Assembly: GCA_009908735.1 (NCBI GenBank)
Contig: JAAAOR010000068.1
Coordinates: 1 to 19,727 of the forward strand
Direction: 5' to 3'
Length of the DNA: 19,727 nt
DNA from: Spirochaetota bacterium
GTDB lineage: Bacteria; Spirochaetota; Spirochaetia; DSM-27196; PWMO01
In this document: positions 1 through 7,466 of the stretch, piece after piece
Layout of the letters: each line of letters starts with the position of its first letter
Numbering within the stretch: the first letter of the stretch is position 1
Position numbers and translations under genes: made by a program
Notes under the pieces: generated by a model
What the model was told of the DNA's origin: nothing
Databases searched by the model: none
Seen by the model: the letters and a program-made list of their open reading frames with translations, nothing else

Positions 1-679
1 CCCAAGGAGCATTACCGACGTTCGCCACGTTCGTCGCGTTCGCCGCTTTACCCGAGACATCGCTTCTGTGCCGCATAACGGTAATCCACGCCGGCACGGA
101 GCCGGTCTCGCCTGGGGTAAAAACGTCGAGGTGCATTTCGACGATCTCGAAATGGGGCTCGAACACCGACCGGATCTGCTCTTGTGACCACCGCACAATA
201 CCCCAGTACCCCGAGGCGCCCTCCGAGGCAATCATCAAGCTGTAGAAGATACCTTCCTGTTCGAGAGCGGCGGCAAGGATGCGCAGGGTGTCCTCCACGG
301 CACTCCCGCGAGGAAGATGTTGCACGAACGCCCGCTCGATTACGAGACCGAAGCTGCCCGGCGCCAAGGGCCCATCGGGCGCGCCGGAGGGCGCTTCGTT
401 TGGGAGGCGCCCTTGATAGAACTCACACCGTGAGGCCACCCCATGAGAGCGGGCCCGGCTTCGGGCTTGCTCCACGGCCGTCGGCGAGAGGTCTATCCCG
501 AGGACTTTAAAGCCGCGATCGGCAAGCCAAACGGCACTTTTTCCGTTCCCACACCCAGCATCCAGCACGCGGCACGGCTCGGCGTCGTAGCGGTTTAGAA
601 CCCAAGGCAGATGTCGATCGTAGTCACCGGGGTCCCACGGCGGACGGCCCGAGCTGTAGGCGCGGTCCCAGAAGCTCAT
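1..679 (-). CDS. Class I SAM-dependent methyltransferase (partial, C-terminus off the window)
   Basis: Reading leftward from ATG at 679 the frame stays open for 226 codons to the window edge, so the end of the gene is not seen. The protein starts MSFWDRAYSSG. It carries a textbook S-adenosylmethionine motif I (VLDAGCGNGKSAVWLA, residues 38-53) followed by the acidic post-I strand GIDLSP (61-66), and a later LVIERAFVQHLP stretch matching the motif IV region of class I (Rossmann) methyltransferases. It should be cytosolic; no signal or membrane segment is seen. The visible body resembles the thiopurine-methyltransferase-like and small-molecule groups, but the substrate cannot be told. The last visible residues form a repetitive Ala-Asn-x tail (AAN-ATN-VAN-VGN) encoded by a 9-bp tandem repeat, suggesting the stop lies just outside. 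Family call is confident; substrate unknown. Confidence 0.85.
   Translation of the reverse strand, partial: MSFWDRAYSSGRPPWDPGDYDRHLPWVLNRYDAEPCRVLDAGCGNGKSAVWLADRGFKVLGIDLSPTAVEQARSRARSHGVASRCEFYQGRLPNEAPSGAPDGPLAPGSFGLVIERAFVQHLPRGSAVEDTLRILAAALEQEGIFYSLMIASEGASGYWGIVRWSQEQIRSVFEPHFEIVEMHLDVFTPGETGSVPAWITVMRHRSDVSGKAANATNVANVGNAPW
11..46. repeat. Four-unit 9-bp tandem repeat inside the methyltransferase C-terminus
   Basis: Four consecutive 9-base units (ATTACCGAC, GTTCGCCAC, GTTCGTCGC, GTTCGCCGC on the plus strand) encode, on the minus strand, four Ala/Val-x-Asn tripeptides. The length keeps the reading frame, so unit gain or loss would change only tail length. Confidence 0.6.
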
Positions 680-746
680 GACGTTAAGTTAGGCCCTGCA
701 CCTGAACGAGTAAACGATCGATGCACAACTGTCGGTTACCCATTTC

Positions 747-2558
747 TTAGTCTTCGATGTAGAAGTGGTTGACCGATCGGGCAAGCACGTCAATCTGTTC
801 ACCGGTCTTGCCACTGGTCTCGTTCAGTTCCAGCAGCGCCTGGGACATCTCACGTGTGCCCTCGGAAAGCTCGGAAATTGCCTGATTGACCGCCTCCGAA
901 ACATTACGCAACCCCTTCATCGAATCGTCGATCGTTTGCGTTCGAGAGTTGATGTCGTTTCCCACCTCTCGAATGCGTTCTGTGGTGCGTGTAAGGCCCT
1001 CGGTCGCCTGGAGCATTTGCTGCGTGCCCGAGGAGAGTTCTTCGGTAGAACTCGAAATCTCGCTCAAAGAGTCGGTGAACTTCCGAACCTCCGCATTGAT
1101 CTCTCCAAAGGCCGAGGTGCTTTCGTCGCTCAGCTCCTGGGCTTTCACCGCACTCTCGGAGATTTCTTCAAGAGACAAACGGATCTTCTTCGCATTCTCG
1201 TTGGTGGAGTCCGAGAGCTTTCGAATCTCTTCGGCAACGACCGCAAAGCCGCGGCCATACTCGCCGGCGTGTGCCGCTTCGATCGCGGCGTTCATCGAGA
1301 GGATACTCGTTTGTCCCGCGATCTTATTGATGATGCCGATGATCTCCATGATCTCTTCTACCGACTGAGCAATCTTTCGAATGACGGCGTTGGTCGAGTC
1401 GACCTTCTCACTGCCGGCATTGGTCACCGTGGACAGACGCTCGGAGGCCTCGGCGCGGGCGGTCGCAACGCTTGCAACGTTGTCGATGGAGGCAGCCATT
1501 TCATGGACCGCGCTTGATGACTCGGTAGCGGCAGAGGACTGTTCGTCAATCTGCTCGGTAAGCGCCTGTACGCGGTCGAAGATCTCGGAAACCGCAGTCC
1601 CGGTGGACGACACCTGTTCATTGAGAGATGCAATCTGTTTCCCGATCGAGTCGATGTTGGCGCTCATCTGTTCCACCGCCGAGCTCGATTCCTCGGTCGT
1701 ATCGGTAAGGTTCTCTTTGAGACTCTGGGACTCGTTGATGCTCTGTCGCACCTTCTGAAGCACCGAGGAGAACTCTTCAACCTGTAGTTGCAGCCGGGCG
1801 GCGATGCTCGCGATCTCGCTCTTGCCGCGGGCGTCAAAACGGACTGTCAGATCGCCGGCGGAGAGGTGCTCGAGGTTCTCATCAAGAGTGCTGACTCTTC
1901 GATACAGCCGACGGGCAAACAGAGACACGTAGAGAGACGTGACGGCAATGACGACGAGCGTGCCGATCATAAGAGCGAGCACCCGTTGGTTCTGCGCCGT
2001 CTCCCGTTCCACCGCGTAAGCTTCAATCAATTCTGCGACAAGCTTCGACTCGGTTTCGTCGAGGAACGTCGTCAGCGTTTTGAACTCTTCATTCAGCTGA
2101 ATTTCGGGAAACGACGGATCATTGCGCATTCGTCGGCCAAGACCGCTTCCCTCCCACGAGAACCCCTCCGCTTTCGCCGTCTCGGCTTGCTCGGCTATAA
2201 GTTCGAGCTGATCGCCTACATATGTTCGATAGGCCGAAAGAGATTCCAGGCGTGAAGTCACGGCCTCCGAGCGAAGCCGTATGTCCTCGGCCGCCTCCAA
2301 CAGCTCGGCGTGAGCAGATTCGTATTGTTCGAGGGCCGCTTCCCACCGGTCCCGAGCCACCCCGAGTGATCGAGTATCGAAGATCGCATACGTTCGCGCC
2401 TGCAGCTTCCACACCGACGCGTCCACCCGGCGCGCCGCTCGTTGAAACTCGTGACCCGATTCCATTTGTACTCCCGCGATCACTGCAAACGCCCCGACAG
2501 CCACGAGGCTGAGGACGTTGACGATGAGCAAAGTAACCAATGCGGTCCGTATCTTCAT
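747..2558 (-). CDS. Methyl-accepting chemotaxis protein (transmembrane receptor)
   Basis: A 603-residue receptor that would signal ligand occupancy to the CheA/CheW array at the inner membrane. Layout: membrane segment about 6-30, periplasmic helical sensor about 31-190 with no recognisable ligand domain, second membrane segment about 193-214, HAMP linker about 215-268, then a long Ser/Glu/Ala-rich coiled-coil signalling domain. The hairpin tip is clear around 412-450 ([20 protein letters not shown], then [16 protein letters not shown]). Start choice: the frame opens at a GTG (2579), but ATG at 2558 has GGAG eight bases upstream and puts Lys/Arg directly before the first membrane helix. There is no NWETF-like CheR/CheB tether at the C-terminus (ends NHFYIED). 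No che genes lie nearby, so it is an orphan receptor; the ligand is unknown. Confidence 0.95.
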   Translation of the reverse strand: MKIRTALVTLLIVNVLSLVAVGAFAVIAGVQMESGHEFQRAARRVDASVWKLQARTYAIFDTRSLGVARDRWEAALEQYESAHAELLEAAEDIRLRSEAVTSRLESLSAYRTYVGDQLELIAEQAETAKAEGFSWEGSGLGRRMRNDPSFPEIQLNEEFKTLTTFLDETESKLVAELIEAYAVERETAQNQRVLALMIGTLVVIAVTSLYVSLFARRLYRRVSTLDENLEHLSAGDLTVRFDARGKSEIASIAARLQLQVEEFSSVLQKVRQSINESQSLKENLTDTTEESSSAVEQMSANIDSIGKQIASLNEQVSSTGTAVSEIFDRVQALTEQIDEQSSAATESSSAVHEMAASIDNVASVATARAEASERLSTVTNAGSEKVDSTNAVIRKIAQSVEEIMEIIGIINKIAGQTSILSMNAAIEAAHAGEYGRGFAVVAEEIRKLSDSTNENAKKIRLSLEEISESAVKAQELSDESTSAFGEINAEVRKFTDSLSEISSSTEELSSGTQQMLQATEGLTRTTERIREVGNDINSRTQTIDDSMKGLRNVSEAVNQAISELSEGTREMSQALLELNETSGKTGEQIDVLARSVNHFYIED

Positions 2559-2735
2559 TTCACAAACTCCGGTATCCACGCGTTGCGCGATATTGAAAGT
2601 TCCACTTGGTTACATTGGGTAAGAAGTGTAACACGCCCATGAGGAATCCCACAGGACCCCGATCTTCGACTCCAGGGCCGGCGCACATAAATCAGGAGGA
2701 CGGGCGAGGGGCGAGGAACAAGTCGACGTTGAAAA

Positions 2736-3032
2736 GCAGCCGCGGCGCATGCGTGAATCGTCTTCGCGGGAGGTCAATTCAAGCGTCCAGTGCAGCCCGT
2801 TTTCAACGCTTCAATGAGTGCGCACCCCATGGGCAAAACGCTTTGAGTCCGTGGGGAGACTGGCGACATGGTAGCGACGCTCGGTGGAGCGCCCGGCGGC
2901 GGTCTCGCGGGTTGCTTTTATGATGCCTATGGAGCACGCCCCGGCGAACCGTTTCAATTTTGGAAGCGATGCGACCTCGTTGCAGTGGTAGTACTCCCGC
3001 ACCTCATGCACCGTGGGCGGATTCTTCTTCAA
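2736..3032 (-). pseudogene. ISAs1-family transposase, C-terminal remnant with internal stop
   Basis: The minus strand encodes, without a proper start, HEVREYY then LPKLKRFAGACSIGIIKATR and STERRYHVASLPTDSKRFAH. This is the pattern of the C-terminal third of ISAs1-type DDE transposases (typically ...LK.W.G..SIG.V...R, then ERRY.ISSLP.....A..VR.HW). At 2811-2813 the frame hits TGA where the family has Trp (HW-x-IEN). Directly after it the same frame continues VENGLHWTLELTSREDDSRM, the conserved LHWVLDV-F-ED--R block, so a single TGG to TGA change is the simplest reading. Similarity stops near 2736. The N-terminal two thirds are missing; the upstream end collides with the truncated Uma2 gene around 3010-3055. 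Clearly non-functional. No terminal inverted repeats or target duplication were identified. Confidence 0.75.
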
Positions 3033-3036
3033 CGCA

Positions 3037-3537
3037 ATGACATACCCGCCCTCTGTTGCGATGAGTCCCGCGCCGCGACGGAGGCATCAGGAAATCAGCG
3101 GCGAGATCTTTCGCCAGGTTGCAAACGCCCCCAGCGGGAAACCGTGTCGGGTATATGACGCGCCTTTTGATGTCAAACTGAGCGCTGATAAGGAAGACGA
3201 AGCACCAACGGTAGTTCAGCCGGATATCACTGTCACATGTGATCACTCCAAACTGACCGAGCAAGGAATGACCGGCCCTCCGGACTTCGCGGTGGAAATC
3301 GCGTCTCCCGAGAGCGGCCTGGTCGACCCAAGGGGTAAGCTCGATCTGTACGAACGGTTCGGCGTGACAGAGTACTGGATCGTCGATCAGGACGAGCGCG
3401 TTGTGGAGGTTTATCGGTTGGATACCGACCGTTCGTATCGACGCAGCGGCGTCTTTGGGCCGGAGGACACGGTGACGGCAGCGGCGGTGCCGGAGCCGGC
3501 AGTATCGCCGGCAGAGGTGTTTGCCGAGGAGGGGTGA
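3037..3537 (+). CDS. Uma2 family (DUF820) putative endonuclease, probably 5'-truncated
   Basis: The body is a typical Uma2/DUF820 protein of the PD-(D/E)XK nuclease fold: AMSPAPRRRHQEISGEIFRQ, then VVQPDITV (Asp63), PPDFAVEIASPES (Glu87) and KLDLYERFGVTEYWIVD (Lys101), numbering from ATG 3037, so the catalytic triad is kept. Full-length members usually have about 25-30 more residues before this point (a YTYEDYL-like segment leading to an E-LIDG motif). Here that segment is absent, and none of the possible starts (GTG 3013, ATG 3037, ATG 3061) has a Shine-Dalgarno sequence. The missing 5' end coincides with the ISAs1 remnant on the opposite strand. Uma2 function in bacteria is poorly defined; members are often multicopy and mobile. 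I think this copy is a relic, or at best translated without its N-terminal strand. Confidence 0.8.
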   Translation: MTYPPSVAMSPAPRRRHQEISGEIFRQVANAPSGKPCRVYDAPFDVKLSADKEDEAPTVVQPDITVTCDHSKLTEQGMTGPPDFAVEIASPESGLVDPRGKLDLYERFGVTEYWIVDQDERVVEVYRLDTDRSYRRSGVFGPEDTVTAAAVPEPAVSPAEVFAEEG

Positions 3538-3778
3538 GAGAGCGTGAAAGGATGCGAATGATGCAAAACCCATCTCCGGGCGTAAATCGGCCATGCAGGA
3601 TGAATCGGCCCGACCCCCGCAATCGGTACGTTGCGATAGACGGTGAGATAAGTCTCACGGGCCCCGACCTCTCCGAGAATCCGACTGAGGCCGTTCTTTG
3701 TTATGGAAATCTTTCATTTGGCTCTGTGAGCCGGAGTTTGGCCCGCGCCCGCCGGTTCCCCATCTCGTTCGCGCTGAG
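3538..3778. other. Intergenic stretch with no recognisable gene
   Basis: About 240 bases between the Uma2 stop and the terminator of the YeeE/YedE operon. Short open frames exist on both strands but none has a ribosome site or a familiar protein pattern. It may be flank left over from the mobile-element scar just upstream. Confidence 0.4.
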
Positions 3779-3810
3779 AAAAAAAGAGAGGCCGCCCCAG
3801 GGGCGGCCTC
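3779..3810 (-). terminator. Rho-independent terminator of the YeeE/YedE operon
   Basis: A perfect GC-rich inverted repeat (GAGGCCGCCC at 3788-3797, GGGCGGCCTC at 3801-3810, 3-base loop) is followed, reading the minus strand, by TC and then seven T residues (A-tract 3779-3785 on the plus strand). It sits about 48 bases past the stop of the DUF6691 gene in the right orientation. Confidence 0.9.
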
Positions 3811-3857
3811 GATGTTGTCGATCCGTGTATGTCGGATAGGGACGGGAAACAAAGACT

Positions 3858-4484
3858 CTATGCGGAAGCCCGCGATCGCTCCGTCCCGGTTGAGCTCTCA
3901 GTAGATCCGGCAAGCGCCCCCTCAAAGTCTTCGCCAAGCTGTTGGCGCCACGGAAATCGCTTCTCGAGCCACGCGAGGGCCACGGTAAGCAGAACTGCAA
4001 CGATGAGAGCCAGTGCCCAGAACGGCATGCCGGCAAGCTGGTCAAGCCTCAGTTTTCCGTAGCTGCCGACGGCAAGTATGCCGTCCGCAACCGGCGCTTT
4101 TATGTAGCCATAGACGAGGGAGCCAAGCACGCCTCCGGCAAGCACGAACCACGCGTCTTTGTATCCCGCGCCGACCTGCGCAAGGCTGGTGCCGGGACAC
4201 GCCCCGGCCATGACAAAGCCCGCTCCAAGCAAGAGGCCGCCGATGATGTTCGCGGCCACGTTGGTGCCCTTGGGCCCGAGCGGGATGCCGAACACTCCGT
4301 TCATGACCGCGAGAATGAGAAGCCCGAACACCGATGCCGAAAGAAACACCTTCAACATCGTGAAGTTCCGCAGCTGCATCTGCCCTACTATCATGCCAGG
4401 CTCGAACACCCTACTCTTTTCGAGGGCGACTCCGAAGACAAGACCCATGAGGAGTCCGACGGTGACAAGTGTTAATATGCTCAT
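3858..4484 (-). CDS. YeeE/YedE family transporter half (DUF6691-like), sulfur-compound uptake
   Basis: A 208-residue, largely hydrophobic inner-membrane protein with about five membrane helices and the family signature GAGFVMAGACPGTSLAQVGAG, carrying the conserved Cys of the YeeE/YedE fold. In the characterised single-chain member (TsuA/YeeE) pore cysteines conduct thiosulfate. In many bacteria the fold is encoded as two short adjacent genes, which is the arrangement here. The ATG at 4484 has AAAGGAG upstream (spacing 11). It follows the first half-gene by 30 bases and is the last gene of the operon, ending in TAG just before the terminator. The C-terminal tail after the last helix is hydrophilic and Ser/Glu-rich. 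Thiosulfate as substrate is an inference; sulfite, selenium or other sulfur species are possible. Confidence 0.88.
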   Translation of the reverse strand: MSILTLVTVGLLMGLVFGVALEKSRVFEPGMIVGQMQLRNFTMLKVFLSASVFGLLILAVMNGVFGIPLGPKGTNVAANIIGGLLLGAGFVMAGACPGTSLAQVGAGYKDAWFVLAGGVLGSLVYGYIKAPVADGILAVGSYGKLRLDQLAGMPFWALALIVAVLLTVALAWLEKRFPWRQQLGEDFEGALAGSTESSTGTERSRASA

Positions 4485-4514
4485 TTTTGTTTATACTCCT
4501 TTCGCACTTTGCGA

Positions 4515-5030
4515 TTATACGCGCCGCAGAAATCGTGCCGCGACGATGCCGCCGGCAAACATGAAGATGACGGTGATGATCGATCCCACCGCCAGCTGGC
4601 TGATCCCGGATATGCCGTGGCCGCTCGTGCACCCTCCTGCAAGACGGGCGCCAAAGAGAAGCACGAAGCCGCCCGCGAACGCCATGAGGCGGCGTCGCGC
4701 AACTGAAAAGTTCTTCATGGCTTGTTTCCAAATAGGCGACACGCCGGTTCGGGTAATTCCGGCAAAACGGGCCGACAGCAGTGCACCGAGCGCAATGCCG
4801 ATTACCATGGTGAGCTGCCAGTAGTACTTGCTCGAAAACATGTACTTGTCGAAGTAGGCAATCTCGCCAATGAGCGGGTCGAACACCTGTCCGGCATGCC
4901 CGGCGACCTTCACAAAGGACGACGAGGCGCCGAGCGCCGAGCCGATGATCAAGAAAGCAGGAATCTGTAGCAAGGCGATAAGCAAACCGGCCGCGTAGGG
5001 CGACCACGCCTTACGGCGAAGCAGTTCCAT
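4515..5030 (-). CDS. YeeE/YedE family transporter half, first gene of operon
   Basis: A 171-residue membrane protein with about four helices and the other half-signature, LFGARLAGGCTSGHGISGIS, whose Cys and His belong to the conserved pore motifs of YeeE/YedE sulfur-compound permeases. Start ATG 5030 has AAGGAG eight bases upstream. The upstream region on the minus strand is strikingly AT-rich (5041-5065) compared with the surroundings, fitting a promoter; a TTGACG box lies at 5090-5095, but its 17-bp-spaced -10 (TACGTT) is poor. With the downstream partner gene it would form a complete two-part transporter. No TusA-like sulfur carrier or rhodanese is seen next to it. Confidence 0.88.
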   Translation of the reverse strand: MELLRRKAWSPYAAGLLIALLQIPAFLIIGSALGASSSFVKVAGHAGQVFDPLIGEIAYFDKYMFSSKYYWQLTMVIGIALGALLSARFAGITRTGVSPIWKQAMKNFSVARRRLMAFAGGFVLLFGARLAGGCTSGHGISGISQLAVGSIITVIFMFAGGIVAARFLRRV

Positions 5031-5180
5031 ATCAGTAACTCCTTATATAATATTTTTTGCATTTACAACGTACCGAAGGCAGCCTTTATCGTCAACCGGG
5101 ATTGGCACCGCTCGGGTCGTGTTCAAGCATGGATTCTTCCACGGAGGTCGAGCATCATCTCCGCGCGAAGGGGAGAACCA

Positions 5181-6014
5181 TTGGGTTATAAAGAAACGGA
5201 CGGCCCTGGCCTCCGGTCTACGCTCGTGCCGGCGTTTTTGAAACGCCTTGCTTCATCTGAGAGTAAACGCATCTTCCTGAGCGGATGTGGCGGCGGCTTC
5301 GATTTCGTGCACGGGATGCTGCTATATCCCGAGCTCAAGCGCCTCGGCAAGCAGGTAACGATCGGAAGCTACTAGTTCACGCAGCACGAAAGCATCGGTG
5401 CGCCCGCAGCTGCGGCCTTCGAGCACAATGGTGCGAGGGCCACGTGGGTGACCGCCGAGACGACGGCCGATCCGGTCTACTGTCCCGAAGTACACCTCTG
5501 CAGGTATCTTGATTCGAGGTATCCCGATGAGGCACCGCACGGCGTCCACGCCTACTACGCGCGCGACTTCGACGTGCGCACCCTTTCGGCGTTCTACGCC
5601 GAGCTCGTTCGCGATCACGACATCGATACGATTGTCTTTATCGACGGCGGCTCCGATTCGCTCCTCGCCGGTGATGAGGCCGATCTCGGCGACCCGATCG
5701 AGGATATCACCTCCGTCTCCGCGGTCTCGCATCTGGAGGGTGTTCCCAGCAAGAGGCTCGTGAGCGTCGGGTTCGGCATCGATCGCTATAACGGGGTAAG
5801 TGACGCCGCTTCGCTGCGTGCACTTGCCGAGCTGACCTGGAGCGACGCGTTCTTTGTCTGGCCACTCATGGCTCAGCTCTTCGCCTCCGATGTAGAAGCC
5901 GTCGCGCGGCGCTCGATCGTGGGTCGAGCGATTCCAGCGAAGAGCTCGCCGAGCTACCGGGTGCCGACGAGGGCGAAGGATCAGGCACGTCCACCTAACG
6001 TGGCTCCCGATTGA
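5181..6014 (+). pseudogene. DUF1152 family protein gene interrupted by an in-frame TAG
   Basis: Start is TTG 5181 with GGGGAG five bases upstream. The N-terminal part reads KRIFLSGCGGGFDFVHGMLL then YPELKRLGKQVTIGSY, a match to the start of DUF1152 proteins. TAG at 5373-5375 then interrupts. The same frame resumes at once with FTQHESIG and runs on through DIDTIVFIDGGSDSLLAGDE and DLGDPIEDITS, the family's GG-DSLxxGDE core. Family members typically have Ser or a similar residue at the stop position, so a one-base change explains it. The end is also odd: after VEAVARRSI the frame gives a Pro/Arg-rich tail to 6014, while the -1 frame gives SSDSSEELAELPGADEGEG and stops at 5996-5998, suggesting a second lesion near 5912-5920. 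The biochemical role of DUF1152 is unknown. ATG 5448 could give a 188-residue fragment. Confidence 0.75.
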
Positions 6015-6104
6015 ATCCTCTGAAAACCGTGGTACCATTGAGCAGCGGGACGCTCCATTGAAAACGCCTCACGATGTAAAAAAGGGAGGAACGCCACCGA
6101 CTTG

Positions 6105-6701
6105 ATGAAACTCCCACCGGTACAGGTATTCGGCCAGCCTGAGTTAGAGGAGCACCTACGGGCAGGCCGCGCGGTACACACCCATCTCATTTCCATCGGC
6201 AATCCACTGCAGCTCTTCATCCCGCCCCGGCCGGATTCTGCGGCCCCTGCTCTCTTCGAGAAGAGCTTCTCCCACATACTGCGCCTGACCTTTTTCGATG
6301 TCGAGAAGCGGCGGCACCTCTCCCAACGACACTTCCCCAAGCGCATTCCGCGTCGCCGCGATGTGAGGCGTGCCATTCGGTTCTTTCGCCGCACCCGGGG
6401 TGAGGCCTCCGGATACACGATTCACTGCTGGCGGGGCATCTCGCGCTCTACCGCCATCGCGCTCGGCTATCTCTACATGATCACAGGCTCCGAAGGGGAG
6501 GCTGCAAGCACCCTCATGGATATCCGCCCCGAGGCCCGGCCACATCAGGGAATCGTTCGCTGGTTCGATGAAGAGCTGGGCTCGAACCTCACGGCGGTGA
6601 ATGACGAGCTACGCGCCGAGAGTATCCGCAAAATGCGAGAGGAGCTCGACCTCACCGAGGATTCCCTCCTCGAGGAGCTTCCGGTTGTGGAGGAGCCATA
6701 A
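6105..6701 (+). CDS. Protein tyrosine phosphatase-like protein (Cx5R family)
   Basis: A 198-residue cytosolic protein with the P-loop TIHCWRGISRSTAIALGYLY: nucleophile Cys108 and phosphate-binding Arg114 in the H-C-x5-R pattern of cysteine-dependent phosphatases, closest in style to the 'predicted protein tyrosine phosphatase' group of short bacterial proteins. An upstream FFDVE (about 63-67) may carry the general acid. The C-terminus is strongly acidic. Start: ATG 6105 (or the adjacent TTG 6102), with GGGAGGA at 6084-6090. The stop codon shares a base with the ATG of the following SGNH gene (TAATG), so the two were translationally coupled. It is the only gene of the 5.2-8.3 kb cluster that looks intact. 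Its substrate is unknown. A decayed second copy lies at about 8295-8510 on the other strand. Confidence 0.82.
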   Translation: MKLPPVQVFGQPELEEHLRAGRAVHTHLISIGNPLQLFIPPRPDSAAPALFEKSFSHILRLTFFDVEKRRHLSQRHFPKRIPRRRDVRRAIRFFRRTRGEASGYTIHCWRGISRSTAIALGYLYMITGSEGEAASTLMDIRPEARPHQGIVRWFDEELGSNLTAVNDELRAESIRKMREELDLTEDSLLEELPVVEEP

Positions 6702-7439
6702 TGGATCATCTCGTTCTTGTAGGGGACTCGATCTTCGACAACGCCCCCTACGTCGCCGAAGGGTGCGCCGTCGTCGACCACCTGCGCCACGCACCTCTTT
6801 ATGAGCGCGGGCGGGAATGACGCGCTTTCCTCGAGGACCGGGTTGGACGGATTCTCGCTCGGCTCGGGCGCGTCCGAGCACCCGGCAGATATCGAAACCG
6901 CCGGCTCCCCGGACCTCGCCAGGGACCTCGAAGAGCTTCCCGCGGCGGGCCGCAGCTACGGGAATGGCATCGGGGGCGCGATGCGCCGCGCCTTCGGCGA
7001 AGCACGCGCAACGTCGTCTCCCGGCCGGCGCGGCCCGGACAGCAGCCGCATTTTGAAGGAGCTCGGCTCGGCCACGCACCTACTCGACGTGCTCGCGGTG
7101 ATTCAGCACGAGTTTGTGAGGGACTACGAGAGCGCCCTCGGCGCTCTGCGTGATACGGGCCTTCCCGCTGCGGTCTGCACGGTTTACGATGCAATCCCGC
7201 GTTTGGAACCGCGTTATCGTACCGCGCTTTCGGTATTCAACGATCAAATAGTCAAGGGGGCCGCTTCGGCCGGCTTACATATCATCGACCTCAGAGCGAT
7301 CTGCACCGAGGACACCGACGACTCACGCGCCTCACCTATCGAGCCCTCCGATTCGGGAGGCAGGAAGATCGCGCAGGCGATTGCGCGATTGTATCGAAAT
7401 GAGGTGGCTGGCGGTCGAGTGGCTGAGATCTGGACGTGA
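6701..7439 (+). pseudogene. SGNH/GDSL hydrolase, split by deletion and frameshift
   Basis: The ATG at 6701 opens MDHLVLVGDSIFDNAPYV, the block I GDS motif (Ser10 nucleophile) of SGNH esterases, but this frame ends at 6820. From 6786 the other frame reads ATHLFMSAGGNDALS, the block III GGND motif with its usual lead-in, and continues to 7439 through LPAAVCTVYDAI and SPIEPSDSGGRKIAQAIARL, the usual C-terminal part. In intact relatives about 40 residues lie between the VVDHLR segment and the ATHLF segment; here they are missing and the frame is shifted, so the protein cannot be made. After GGNDALS there are about 55 residues with no obvious family match before the similarity resumes near 7060. 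Translational overlap with the upstream phosphatase remains. Confidence 0.75.
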
Positions 7440-7466
7440 ATTGTCACTTCGCCCCGGAGCCGTCCG

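Noticed and set aside
765..1517. 250-codon open frame antisense to the chemoreceptor
   Set aside because: It mirrors the complete MCP coding sequence; no ribosome site and no familiar protein pattern.
2727..2808. 9-bp inverted repeat CGTTGAAAA / TTTTCAACG as a possible structured RNA
   Set aside because: The arms fall at the end of and inside the transposase relic; the loop is about 64 bases and no other RNA structure supports it.
2811..3032. Apparent internal protein repeat (VASLP..KRFA twice) suggesting a novel repeat peptide
   Set aside because: Both segments align to different positions of the ISAs1 transposase C-terminus, so the likeness is coincidental.
5322..6038. 238-codon minus-strand open frame opposite the DUF1152 gene, free of stops
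   Set aside because: The plus strand carries clear DUF1152 motifs on both sides of the amber codon, while the minus frame shows none; high GC makes long antisense frames common here.
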